In this document: positions 1 to 11,457 of the stretch, one piece after another | Layout: every line of letters begins with the position of its first letter | Position numbering within the stretch: the stretch's first letter is position 1 | Assembly: GCA_038496445.1 (NCBI GenBank) | Contig: JALMLS010000562.1 | Coordinates: 203,303-267,302, forward strand | Source: Trichosphaerium sp. ATCC 40318 | Taxonomy: Eukaryota; Discosea; Flabellinia; Trichosidae | DNA: 64,000 bases | Direction of reading: 5' to 3' | Program-made: the position numbers and the translations under genes | Notes under the pieces: generated by a model | Databases searched by the model: none | What the model was told of the DNA's origin: nothing | What the model saw: the letters and a program-made list of their open reading frames with translations, nothing else

Positions 1-360
1 CAGCTGGTGCTTCTTTAAACCGTTTTGTTTTTTTGACACCACTGAAAGGCATCGCAAAGCCTTTGTTCCATATTTGCCTGTCCAAATCGCGCACGTCAGA
101 GATAACTTCGAACAATTCAAGCGACTTCTGGTTGATCTTCTTTTTTATCAGAGTGTTGGACTTTTGATCTAAATACTCGGTTACACAGCCTTTGTGTCGT
201 ATTTTGGCAATAATTACGCACCCTGCAGCTGTGATAGCTCTTCATTTTGCAATTCCTCCTGTAATTGCGCTAGCTTGTGCCCATTGCAGTATTTTTCTTT
301 CGGTTGATTGTTATGCTCTACGTTATTTTGGTTCGCTGGCGTTTTCTCCTTAGTAGCCAT
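1..360 (-). CDS. Hypothetical coiled-coil protein, 5' part only
   Basis: The ATG is at 360 and the gene runs off the left edge of the window. The first exon codes for a polar N-terminus (MATKEKTPANQ) followed by a Leu/Glu/Gln-rich stretch that looks like a short coiled coil. A 53-nt intron (221 down to 169, GTGCGT...TTTAG) must be removed, because a stop lies directly after the donor. The second exon continues in frame to the edge with a Lys/Ile/Leu-rich helix and ends in a basic segment (VKKTKRFKEAPA). I do not recognise the family. The 276 bp to the next gene on the plus strand would be a shared divergent promoter. Confidence 0.6.
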
Positions 361-636
361 CATTGGGCTGTCATAAAGCTAGTGTTATACCCATAAGCGT
401 GTTTGAGGCCTTACAAATTTGGCAGCACTTTGTGACCTGCCTTTGACCACCTTTTCTACCACCGAGTAAGCGTAAACCACCTCGTGTACGTTCATTCAAA
501 ACCTCAATTTATACTTTTAATTGCGTAGCGCATCTTTATCAAAACTTTTTGCGTAAAAGCAAAACAACCAACCTTCGGTCCATTCATAGATAGCGCAAGC
601 TATTCGCACAGCAGAAACTAATCTTTTTTCAAGGCA

Positions 637-1847
637 ATGAAACTGTTTCGCGCCACCACTGCTGCCTCAGCGCGTGCTCGTACTGTCTCCTCAAGGTTTG
701 CTCCAAGAGTAACGACACGCCAAGCTCACAACAACAACCGAACCTCAGGTAACAACAATAGCCCAACGTGCGTTATACTAACATACAGGACAGTTTGGAA
801 CCAGAAGTGGTCGAAAACTGTCGCTCAACAGGCAGAAAAGCTTGCTCCAGCTACACAATTTAAACAACTGTTTAACTACATCGATTTTTGGAGAAACAGC
901 GTATTTCCTTGTGCGTATTGGATAAATCTTGTCAATTTGTCTAATGAATAACGGTAGCTGCTGAATTAGCCGGTATGGGTCTACGTGCTCCTCTAACACC
1001 TGCTGAGAATGTACGCACTACACTAATTTTTTTTGAGTAACGATCACCATCTTATGTTTATTCTTTGCACAGGCCGCTTTCCTTTACATGAAGGGTGAGA
1101 ATGACGCTGTTTCAAAAGAAATTGAAGATGGTGTTGTCGTTACTGAATCTAAAGATGAACACCCAGAGTATATTACAAAACTCATCGAAACATTCAAAAC
1201 TAGCACGTGGTTATGCACACTCACAGTATTGTATGACGAGAAAGACAAACACTACACATTCAACTTGGGACCTGACCCAGAACTTGAATTTCAACAAGAA
1301 GAAAGTGAGTCTTTGGACTTACCTCCGGAGGACCAAAAAGATGATCAACTTGATGAATTGTGGGAGGATGTATCTGAAGATGTCCGTGATTTCCACTACA
1401 GAATCGATAAAAAATTTGATTCTGTTACTCACAAATACTTGCCGGACAAGAAGGTAACTTGGGTTTTTCTAACGGTTTTTTCGTTGTTTTTTTTTGTTTG
1501 CAACGCGGAAAACAATCGTCACCCTCACGTATATTAATTTGTTGGTTCTAGGCGTACCTCTACCGTCGTTTGATGATCTACGGAAAGGCAATTGAAATGT
1601 TGAAGTGTTTAAAACCAACTAACGAGTTTGATTTCTATTATGTTTCACCAAACAAATTTCCAAAGCGTGAGGACATGGTACGGTCTTTACAAAAAGCGTT
1701 CCGTTTACTTACACGTATTTTCAGGAAGGTGATATTCCTGGACATGGTTTTTGCGCAGTCCACAAAGATGGTGTATTTGTTAGAGCCGTATGGGTTCCAA
1801 GACGTTTAGTTTTGCAAGCTCAAGGTAAACTCGATGAAGAAGATTAG
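637..1847 (+). CDS. Hypothetical protein with mitochondrial presequence
   Basis: Six exons join in frame from ATG 637 to TAG at 1845-1847. The N-terminus is rich in Arg, Ser and Ala with almost no acid (MKLFRATTAASARARTVSS), which is typical of a mitochondrial targeting sequence; this is inference. The rest is charged. It has an acidic stretch around the middle (EFQQEESESLDLPPEDQ), a segment with aromatic residues (AYLYRRLMIYGKAIEML), and a C-terminus ending in VPRRLVLQAQGKLDEED. Introns begin GTAACA, GTGCGT, GTACGC, GTAACT and GTACGG and all end in AG. I do not recognise the family. A soluble mitochondrial matrix protein is the best guess, and nothing seen points to an enzyme class. Confidence 0.7.
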
Positions 1848-2045
1848 GCCGTTTAACCAAAAAAAAAGCGGTTTTCTCATAGTGTTGAGTGTACTGTCTA
1901 TGTAAAAGTCATCTATACAATAAAATTGCGGTTATCGTGTTAAGTTGAAGTATTTTTGTGCATTTTTCGTTGGCCTCAAACTTACTTGATTTGTCTTCTT
2001 TATTTTCAATTTTTACCCTGTAGCTCGCTAGTACTACGCTGACAA

Positions 2046-3994
2046 ATGTCAACCAAGGAAGATGAAGCAAGAAGGCAGCGAGTACGAGAAAGGAGACGCC
2101 TAAGGCAAATGAAAGCCAACGCAGCGATAACAGAGACGAACGAGGCACCAACTGAAGATAAAGGCGAGGAAAACGCTACAACAGGTAAACGGCAAATAAT
2201 TTTGTACTACAAAACAAGCAAATACACGCGTGTACTTTTGTTAATTGGACTTGTAGACGAAGCAGTACCCGAACAAACTACAACTACAGATGAAAAGAGC
2301 TATGGCGACTCACAAACATCATACGATGATCCACAAGACCTTTTCACATTACTAGCGGCAGCACCAAAAAAACAGGTTTAAATTCTGTTAAAGGTTGCCT
2401 GAACTGACATTTTTACAAACTACAGGTCAACAGTGAACCTACAGAAGAGCAACGCGCATCTCAACCTTCAACAGATACAAGTCAACATGTGGAAGAAGCT
2501 CATCCAGAAGTTGTAGAAGTTGTTGAAGAACAAGAAGTAGCATCTAATTCATCGGGTGATCCACCTGATCACTTACCTTCAACAAGCTCCAGTCTGTCAG
2601 ATTTTATGAATTTCGATTTGGACGATATTTTGGGCACGGTTTTTCTTTGCACTGACACTTTTGTTGATTTTGTTATTACAGCTGATTGTGGTGATATGCC
2701 AGCTGCACCTGTGGTCTCGCCTTCAGCTGACGAATCTGATGGTTCTACTGATATATTGGTAGATAGCACACAGCCAACTAGACACTCTCTAGGCATGTCA
2801 CAAGTATGCCAGTTCTCTACGGTGTCACACTTATTGATGATCATTAGGCTACGCCTTCCTACAATACCAACCAATATGTTGCACCGAGGCTACGTACTCA
2901 GTTACATAGTGAAGAAATAGAAGAGGAGGAAGATGACGTTACTCTTACACTACAAGAGCTGACAAAGGAGGTTATGAGAATGAAAAGAAATCAAGTTGCT
3001 TTGGTTACGCTGATTAGAGAGCGCGTGCTTACTGGTGTACGCTCATAAATAAGAGTACTTGTACTAAAAAAAGTCAGGGCACTTTGGAAGAAGTTTTACA
3101 GCGACATGATACTGATGAGATTAAACGGTATGCACAATTAGGCATTTTCACACAAGCAGAACTAGATAACGCATTGGTTAATGCAACACAAAACCAGCTT
3201 GACATGTTAGGTGCGTTTGAATTCGATGCCTGTGATATTCCCTAATAGTGCTTACCTTGTAGATACTGAGTACTTCGATTTCATGCTTAAGGTACCTTTT
3301 TTGCTTTACCCTTTGGCGGTACATAACTGAACCTAGGCTGGTGCCAATGTAAATGCAAGTCTTCCAGACGGAAAAACACCTCTATTTCGAGCTGCTGAGG
3401 AATTTGTCACAAGTACAATGCGGTTACTAATAGAACATGGTACAATTCTTTTGTTGGCAATTTTCCGGAAAGTTAAAACCACTAACCACAAAAAAGGTGC
3501 AAACGCACATCTACTTTCTGCAACAGGTATGACGCCTTTGTTGGGTGCATTATTTTCTCTTGTAGAAAACAAAAAGGAAAACCACGATATCCCACATCAA
3601 GGTGTGTTCAATACTTTAGCATGTTTATTAGCTCATTCTTGAACGCAGATGTTAAAGATGTGGTTGTTATGTTAATTCAAGCAAATGTTGCACTTGACAC
3701 TCGTAGTTTGTCAGGTGCCACCGCTCTACACAAGGCCATTGAAGCTGAGGTAACGTAAAGTATGTCACATAACTGTTTTGACATGCGCGTAGAATTGGGA
3801 GGTGTGCAGATTATTAATTGATGCAGGTACGCTTAAATAGAAACTTTGTTGAATAGGAATTTGGCTAATTAATACAACCAGGCGCAAAATGCGACATTGA
3901 AAATAAGGATGGATTTACCGCACTACTATTGGCCGAAGACCACCATGAACTAAGCTTCATGTTTGCCAATACTAACTCTGGCACTGACTTGTAA
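2046..3994 (+). CDS. Ankyrin-repeat protein with charged N-terminal region
   Basis: The start at 2046 gives a basic helix (DEARRQRVRERRRLRQM), then an acidic, Ser/Thr-rich region. A stop at 3046-3048 could end a shorter protein. However, a phase-0 intron from about 3037 (GTACGC) to GTCAG at about 3078 removes it and joins cleanly to an ankyrin region, so I treat this as one gene. The C-terminal half carries about four ankyrin repeats with the usual signatures: AGANVNASLPDGKTPLFRAA, GANAHLLSATGMTPL, LSGATALHKAIEAE and DAGAKCDIENKDGFTALLLA. Ankyrin repeats mediate protein-protein contacts. No catalytic domain is visible, so a scaffold or regulatory role is inferred. If the 3037 intron were wrong, these would be two genes. 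Confidence 0.7.
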
Positions 3995-4096
3995 AGCAAA
4001 CTGTAAAAACAAAACTAAAAAATCAAATTCTATTTTATAACTCTATTTCATGTTTCTGCAGCTTCAGTGACTGATTGTAATTTGAATGTTTTATTC

Positions 4097-5234
4097 TTAA
4101 AATATAATATCATCACCATCATCTGGTAGCATTGATGGTGCCGCTTCATGAGCTATGAACTACTTAACCAAACCATAAAAAAAAAGTATATCCAACTTAC
4201 CACTACCACCACAAGCCTCATCCTTCTGGGCTTTACGTTTTTCCTTCTTGGCTTCAGCCTCTAGTTTCTTTTCCTTTACTTTCTTAAGGCGAAAAAATTC
4301 TTCAATTTCTGTAATAAAATTGAGGACACAGTACGCGTTTATGAATGGACGTACCCATCTCATCCAACTCAGACATAATGTAGGCAATAGTATTCTCTAT
4401 TCTAGGGAGTACTACGTACTCTATAGCATTGACACGTCGATTTGTTAGTTTAATAACTTCATCGAGAGTAAGAAACGTTGTTTGAAGAGAAGCGAGCTCT
4501 ACGAGCGCTACAAGAGCTTTGGTGTATGTCAAACGACACTTATTAATCTTTTGCCCTCCTTGACCAAGACCAGCCAAGTCCTTACCTGTTGGGATGCATC
4601 AGGAACACAATAACAAAAGTGTTGCTTACTTTGTTTTGAGGCCTCATTGGCGGATACGAACGTTGGCAGGTGAACACCAACAATGTTTTCTGTCTCAGTT
4701 TTTACTTTGTACGTAGCAGTGTCTACACTCTCTATAACCATAGCACTACAAGGGTGAGAATGTTACTCGTCTACAATAAATAAAATCAATAGTAACGCAC
4801 GACATATTATCTCCTGCTACGAACTTAGCGGACGTTAAAGAAAACGAAGCGTCTTTCATTTGTTGACCCATTTGCTCTTTACGCTATGCAATTTATTTAG
4901 ATCGCAGTGCCTTGAAGCGTGAACATTGCAAGGAATCTACCTCTTTGATTCTCGTGAGTATTGATCTGAACCTCATCATCAAAGCATCAGCCTTCTTTTT
5001 GAGCAAGCCATGGCCTTTTTTCGCTGCCTTGAACTTTATTTGAAGCATTTGAAGTCCCCTAACGCAGTAAGCACCACAAAAACCAAACAACTAAAAAAAA
5101 AGCGTTTTCCACTCGTAAACATTAAATTATAGGGTACAGAACCCCTACGCAAGTGTTAATTGTAAATGCTAGTTAAATAATCAGCGTCATTACATTCTAG
5201 TGGGAACCACATTCAAGCGTTCCTTGGTTGCCAT
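4097..5234 (-). CDS. ATP6V1D: V-type proton ATPase subunit D (central stalk)
   Basis: This is the subunit of the V1 central rotor that couples ATP hydrolysis to proton pumping into acidic organelles. Seven exons give about 265 residues, close to the usual 247-260. The start MATKERLNVVPTRMGLQ matches the family's (V)xPTRMxL opening. It is followed by the hallmark AKKGHGLLKKKADALMMRF, then GLGQGGQKINKCRLTYTKA, ELASLQTTFLTLDEVIKLTN and RRVNAIEYVVLPRIENTI, and a Lys/Glu-rich helix. The extreme C-terminus DDGDDIIF resembles the acidic end in yeast and animal proteins. Reaching it uses a final acceptor at CATAG rather than the in-frame stop near 4160. Homology is very clear; only the boundaries of the small exons are uncertain. 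Confidence 0.95.
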
Positions 5235-5334
5235 CCTGTGCAGTAAGTTCTTTGACTGGGGTTGAAAAGCGCTGAAAGGCAAGTAAAAAAGGTTAAGTAA
5301 AAACTCCCTAGAAAATTCGATTGTAGAGCAAACC

Positions 5335-6672
5335 ATGCGACACGCACTGGTTGCCACTGTGGATAAAAGCGTTAGAGACGATGACACAGGCATTATAGAG
5401 GTTATTGATCATTCGTACTCAAGTGTCGAACCTCGTAAACGAGCAGGGCGTAGTAGAGCGCCTAGTTTTGAGGAAAATGAAGCCGGTGACGCAATTACAA
5501 AAATTATTGAAGTGATAGAGGCAATTCACAAAGAAGACGCCTCAGGTTCAGAAACGCTACGAACGCTCTTAAACTACCTTTCCCTTTTTACAACGGGCAA
5601 TTTAAACAAGTACGAAGAGCTCGCAAAATTACACAACGCCACCGGAGGAAGTTTTAGCTTGCATCCCGACGTAATAGAGTCCTTTATAAAAAAGACAAGC
5701 CATTTACGGAATAGCGCATCAGAATCTGTAGCTGCCCACTATTCAATGGTCTTTGCCTTACTGTTCTATCGCTGGGTGTGTAAACCAACTGCGCCATCAA
5801 AGATTTTGGGCAAAGTTTGGGAAACGTGGGTGCTGGGATGTAACAGACTAATGTGGATAGATTTAGAAAATCAAACACACAGGTTTGAGCCAATTTATAG
5901 ACAGTTGCATAAAACTCTAGATGACCTTCATCTCTTTGAGTCTACATACTTGCTACATAACGCACTGGATATAGCAAATATAGTGATGAAGTTCTACTTC
6001 CATTATCAAGATTCTGAGGTAAGTTAACACTCATTGTGATTACGCTTAATTTTTTTTTCTGTTTTGAATTGAAAATTTTTGTTTTTTTGAAAGTGTGCCA
6101 ACAATTTTTAACTGAATTTTTTTACAAAAGGTCGATGTGGTAGAATACTTGAACAATGTTCAACAGAAGCTGGTTCAATTAAAAGATCATATCCGCCTTC
6201 CTCGTGACCACTCGAAAATAGTAACAACAAATATGTTTATAAACGAAATTTACAGAATTCTTCAAAACATCTCAAACGAAGCAGCACTTTTAAATTACAT
6301 GGAGCGATTACGTAAATTAAAGGTACCCTCATTCGAAAGCAATATTAGTTTGAAGACTAATCACATCAATAGATAGAGAACCTTGGAAGAAAAACATCGC
6401 TGAGATTGTCCACTGTGCTTTTAGATTTATGGACGCCTGGCGCGCCACACTATCCAACAAGAACAGTCAGATACGCAGCACTCAAGACTTTAGATGAGCT
6501 TTTTCCTCAAGGATATTACTCACGACGTTTGGTTAATTATGGGTTCAGACTGCTTTCTCCTTTTAATGCTTTTCGATCTTTTTGGTTCACTTTTGTTTTA
6601 ATTTTTATGTTATTTTGGAATAAGATATGTTGTTGTACTGGTAAAACGAGAAAGAAATCGAAAGAATTGTAA
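5335..6672 (+). CDS. Hypothetical protein with C-terminal membrane anchor
   Basis: Three exons join in frame. The first covers 5335-6019 and the introns start GTAAGT and GTACCC. The protein is helical and rich in Leu, Glu and His, and has no signal peptide. It ends in a single hydrophobic segment (FRSFWFTFVLIFMLFW) followed by a short Cys/Lys-rich tail (CCCTGKTRKKSKEL). That arrangement is typical of tail-anchored membrane proteins facing the cytosol (inference). The preceding region (IIEVIEAIHKEDASGSETL and onward) reads as a long alpha-helical bundle. I do not recognise a family. It is divergent from V-ATPase subunit D, with about 100 bp between the two starts. Confidence 0.75.
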
Positions 6673-6718
6673 AAAAAGAAAAAGAGACTATTATGGTCTT
6701 CATGTAAATACATTGTAT

Positions 6719-9277
6719 TCAAGCTTCAGCATTAAGGTCTCCTCGAACAATTTCTACTTTAGGAGCAAATTGCCATACAATATACTTGTTGTCTCCATTG
6801 CCTGCAAACGCTGTTCGCATGTTAACATCCTCTCCTTGATTGTATAGAAGTGGTTGATGACTTTTCAAGAACTCATTTACAGTCACCTCCATACCAAGCT
6901 CAGGTATGCACACTCTGTAAATTTGCCTCGAAGCAGCTCTATGAAATTGGTCACTTCGTGGTTGGTAAGCCATAATAACAACTCCATCATAATTTCTATC
7001 AACAACAATGACTGAGTTTTTCCATTGGTTCTCTAACGCACGTAATTAATAGGCGGCTTTGTAAAGTTACTTTGCGCTGAAACGTACCACAGACACGTTG
7101 AATATTGCGCACATGGCGATCTCGGACATCAAGCCAAGGAAGGGTATGTGAAAGCACAGCATTGCTGAAAGGATACTGAACATCACCTGCAGTGTTAAGC
7201 TGCTTATGCCTCATGTGTGCCTTGATATTTACGTGTGCCAAATAATCTGCAAAACGGCGAATAGGAGAAGTAACACGAACGTAATTCGGCAAATTCATAG
7301 AATGATGCTTACTCACATCGTTGTCGTGACGTGCACGCCTTTAAAAAATACTAGTTAAACAACAGACGATCAAAGTTTAGCGTTAACGTACTGCATGTAT
7401 TGCATACTCATAGAGGAATAAACCCAAGGATGTTGATCAGTTGGAACCTTCTCGTAGCCTTCTAGAGGTTCATCTTGTACTCTGTATGGTACAGGAACTT
7501 TATTACGCACTGCATAAGTTCCTGCAATCTCACCAGCAACTATCATCAATTCTTGAACAAGCAGTTGTGATAGAGGATAGGTTTCTGTGGTCAATGAAAC
7601 AGTGCCTTGCTCGTTTACAGTTACGCGATGTTTAGGCATGCGTGATTGCTCGGCTTCGTTTCTGAACTTTTTACGCAATTGCGCTACTTGTAGCATGTAA
7701 TGAAGAGGTGTATCCTTCTTTTTTGTCAAAATATGTTCAACTTCTTTGTAGGTCATTCTTTTCACTCTAACCTTCGAGCTAGTTATTGCATACTCTTTAA
7801 TAGAACCATCAGTATTCAACCGACCAAAGAAAGCAAACGAATTTGAGAAGCCGTTTTCGTCAGCTTTGTCCAATGAAACGGCCTCTACCAGAGCCTTAGG
7901 TAGCATAGGCACAGCACCATCAGGTTTGTAAACGGTTGATATACGGTTTTCACCAAGCCAACTGTCTTTGGGCTTCATTACGCGCTCTAAGTCTGCTACG
8001 TGTATGTGTACCCAGAAATTACCGTGTTTGTCAAATCTACATCCTACGGCATCATCTACTTCTGATGTATCAGGAGAATCAATGGCGAAAACTGTTTCAT
8101 CAAGCTTGACACGTGGCAGTGGATCTGCTTTTTCATTCTTGTTAATTTCCGATAACATTCTTTCAGCTGTATCCTGCTCTGTTATTGTTGTAGGTGACAG
8201 CGTAGCTGGTATAGGTCTAACAAGGTGGGGTGGTCCAGCCAAGAAGCTTTTTTGATTCTTCATCTCAATAGCTAGTGGTGGGTTACCTCCAGCAAGCTCT
8301 GGGTAAACTCCTATTTTGACTAGATTCTGGGAAGAAAAAAATAAGAAAATAAATGTAGCTAAATAGTACGTACTTCGAACAGATTGTCATAAAGCAACCT
8401 CAGTGGTTTGAGTAATTTGCTGAAAATAACCCATGGTATTGTTTGGTTAGGATCAAGCTCTGCTACATACTTTAAGGTGTCAATATATACACGCATTTCT
8501 GGGTTAACTTTATTGCCAGAACGCCAATGACCTGGTTTTGAGCCTCTAAAGCGCCACCAACCAATAAATTTCTGTAATCCAGCGCTGTCATTCATTGCTT
8601 TCATAATCTGTAAGCGTCTTTGGCTCTCTTCACTGGACACAGGACACCATATGTCGCGCTCAGTCGGATTAAAGTATACCCAATTGTATGACATGATTCT
8701 ATTTGACACAATACGCCTGTACCTAATTCAAAAGTGAGCGACCCAAACAGGTTTTGTTAACGCACGGGGAGGAAGTGCCACCCCAAATATGCTTCGCAAT
8801 GTCTTCAATATTATGAGCAGGTTTTGTTCTCAGAGCCTCCCAAAGATCTACTGGCTTTACAAACTGTGGAGGTTTTGGTAAACTTTTGAAATACCCTGCC
8901 AGGTCACTTGTCTACAAGAGAGATAAGCAAAGGACTAAAATGGTTCGAACTAACCTTATCAACGATTGCTGATTTATGCTTTACTGTAGAGTTGGTGTTT
9001 AAACTTAACTGTTTACCGTCAAATGCTACAAAGTGATGCCATGTATCGTCTGTTTCTATAACGCGTGCTAGTTTTCTGTGACAATTAACAATACATAGGT
9101 GATCAATATTACGCACTCGCGGTACGATTGATGGAACTGAGTCATTACAACAATTTCGTTTATCTTCGGTCTGCTTGTATCTTGAATAGGCAGCGTATAT
9201 TTGGTTCTTACGCTACGTGCTTGTTCTCTACGCTGCGCAATAGCGCTTGTGCGTAGACGGCTGCCAATACGTAACAT
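6719..9277 (-). CDS. RNB-domain 3'-5' exoribonuclease, mitochondrial Dss1-type
   Basis: It belongs to the RNase II/R family, which degrades RNA hydrolytically from the 3' end. The start at 9277 gives an Arg/Ser-rich leader (MLRIGSRLRTSAIAQRREQ) that suggests mitochondrial import. The RNB catalytic motif reads AIDSPDTSEVDDA, followed by NFWVHIHVADL. The second hallmark, VRVTSPIRRFADYLAHVNI, contains the conserved TSPIRR. One acidic position that is usually Asp in RNase II is Glu here, as I recall for fungal mitochondrial Dss1 proteins. The C-terminal part ends in an S1-like beta region (DGVVIMAYQP onward). About seven introns were resolved. A role in mitochondrial RNA turnover is inferred from the leader and the Dss1-like motif. 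Confidence 0.88.
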
Positions 9278-9411
9278 TGAGCTTCTACAAGTCTACTGAT
9301 GTGGCATAGCTCCGCGGTGTGGTCGCTGAGGCGATTTTGCAGTACAATGAAAAGGTAACTTAAACATGACTTACAAACTACAGCGCTGCGCACGCGTACG
9401 CACAACGTGGC

Positions 9412-10014
9412 ATGTCAGCAAAGGCGTCACAAAATAATGGTGCTAAGGTTACGTTACACTCATCACACCAGTTACCAACAACGAAGTAGGGAAAGGAAGG
9501 GTATTTATGGAAACGAGGGCAGATAAATACAAATTGGAAAGAGCGTTGGTAAAAAAACCGCTAAAACGAGCTAAAAACTGTGAATTCTGCTAATAAAACA
9601 TGCAGGTGTAGTTTAAAAAAGGATAGATTAGCATACTACAAAAACCCAGAACAATCTAAATATCTGGACTACATACCGCTAGAACAGGCACTAGTGAGGG
9701 TACCAACGAATTCGCGGACACACTTGACACTTGTTACAGAAAGTAAACCCTGACGGCGATAAAAAGCATTGTTTTGACGTCGTAACCAAACACCGCGCTT
9801 ACAGTCTTTGTGCAAACTCTCATGAGGCACGTGGTTATCATAGAAACATTTAACCAACTTTACAATAAAGGAAATGATAGATTGGATGAACTCTTTGGCC
9901 GTGTGTTCTTTGGTACACGTAGAAAACGATGTAATAAGCCAAGCAGAAGAGCGAATTTGCACTATTATGTACAACAAAAGCATACAGCTGGAAATGTCAG
10001 CTCAGCAAAAATGA
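9412..10014 (+). CDS. Small pleckstrin-homology (PH) domain protein
   Basis: This gene is invisible in single frames and was built from five exons of about 145 residues. It carries a full PH domain: KEGYLWKRGQINTNWKERW (strands 1-2), SLKKDRLAYYKNPEQ (strand 3), YIPLEQALVR, KKHCFDVVTKHRAYSLCA (strands 5-6), and the C-terminal helix EMIDWMNSLAV with its conserved Trp. PH domains bind phosphoinositides or proteins at membranes. The last intron has a GC donor (9827, GAG followed by GCACGT) and ends AATAAAG; without it the helix is out of frame. A short tail (ISQAEERICTIMYNKSIQL) follows. It is divergent from the RNB gene, 134 bp away. The domain assignment is firm; the function is unknown. Confidence 0.8.
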
Positions 10015-10247
10015 CAACCAACGTGCAACAACATAGAGCCCAGGCAAAACGATAGGACGTCGTGTCATTTTACGTTATGTAGCATGTATTTTAGTAAGGT
10101 GTACAAACCGAAAATAGACCAAATAAAAGCTCACCAAAGTAAAATTGTAACGACGCTGTAAATATTTGACCAAAACAAGAACATTGCCTTAAGTAGTGTA
10201 CGTGCCTTAACATAACTTGTTTCGCTAATCTTTATCACAAGGACATC

Positions 10248-11267
10248 ATGCCTAAAGTCAGTTCGTTGCGTAGACGTACGTGCCATTTGGAGTATAACTG
10301 GCCATGTTATGGCGTAGTTCCAGCGTTTTTCTCCTTGTTTGTGTCATCTCGTAGCTGATCGTTTTTCTAGGCTCCAAAGTATCAAAGACGCCCCTCCGTC
10401 CATATGAGAAGGAGCGACTCGACTCAGAAATGAAGCTTCTCGGTCAATACGGCCTAAAGAACAAAAGAGAGATCTGGCGTTTGCAATTAGCTCTTACTAA
10501 GATTCGTCAATCCGCTAGGTAACTAAATTGATTTTTACATCCCTAATACTTACGATCACTTAGAACTTTGCTTACTTTGCAAGAAGACAACCCACGCAGA
10601 CAATTAGAGGTATGTTATCGCTCAGGATGTAATACAAGAAAAATTTTGTGTAATTGGCGATATCAGCACGAAATTACCGCTAGCGTTTAAAACGCGAACA
10701 CGCTGGCGCCTTGCCAAACTTTCTTTCGTTTTTCGCTTTTCGCGTCAATAGGCCCAAATCGTGGTTATTTTCACCACCAAAGCCTTTTTCGCTTCAAGTA
10801 TTGATAAAACACTGCCTGTCATACAATTTTTTTGTACTATGATCACAAAATTAATAATTTTCTGTAGGGATCTGCTCTTATCCGCAGACTTCACCGTTAT
10901 GGAATCCTTGATGAAGACAGAGATCAATTAGATTACGTACTAGCCCTCAAAATTGAGAACTTGTTGGAGCGTCGCCTTCAAACACTCGTTGCCAAAAGAC
11001 ACGCCAAATCGTTCCACCACGCGCGTTGCTTGGTTATCCAAAAACACATCAGGTACGCTAAATTAATGAGCTGTTAATAGAATTTTTTTTTTCTGACTCG
11101 TAAATTTTAGAGTTGGTAAACAAATTGTTGACGTACCATCATTTTTGGTCCGTGTTGACTCTGAGAAACACATTGATTACTCCCTAACCAGCTCCTTGTC
11201 TGGTGGACCACCTGGCCGTGTCAAGAAACGAAAACTTAAATCTGCTGGCGGCAATGATGAAGAGTAA
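10248..11267 (+). CDS. RPS9: 40S ribosomal protein S9 (uS4)
   Basis: This is a small-subunit protein that binds early to 18S rRNA and helps shape the mRNA entry site. About 185 residues from five exons match the eukaryotic family end to end: [38 protein letters not shown], the S4 RNA-binding fold beginning at [16 protein letters not shown], and [20 protein letters not shown]. The C-terminus [21 protein letters not shown] is typical. The first exon codes only for MPKV plus part of a Ser codon, a common ribosomal-protein layout. Introns 1 (about 120 nt) and 3 (about 255 nt, 10612-10866) are longer than average for this window. Confidence 0.97.
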
Positions 11268-11457
11268 ACAAAATATATCAAAAAAACAAACTCCTTGTAA
11301 TATTCACGCTTGATTCTCTCCCGCACTTTCTATGCGTGTAGATTTTATAAAGTACTGAGCGGACAAATTAGTTTGCTGTTACATTTATACTCCATAGCGA
11401 CTTTGTTCAAGTGTTTGGTTTTTATTCAAATTTTTTCTGTGATTATGCTTGTGAGCG

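Noticed and set aside
2640-2682. Apparent intron (GTTTTTC...TTACAG, 43 nt) in the ankyrin gene
   Set aside because: Removing it breaks the frame, while the sequence is open without it.
3037-3048. Stop codon at 3046 as the end of a separate gene
   Set aside because: A phase-0 GT-AG intron removes it, and the ankyrin exons downstream otherwise lack any start codon.
9669-9983. Minus-strand open frame of 104 codons
   Set aside because: It is antisense to the PH-domain exons, which show a complete recognisable fold on the plus strand.
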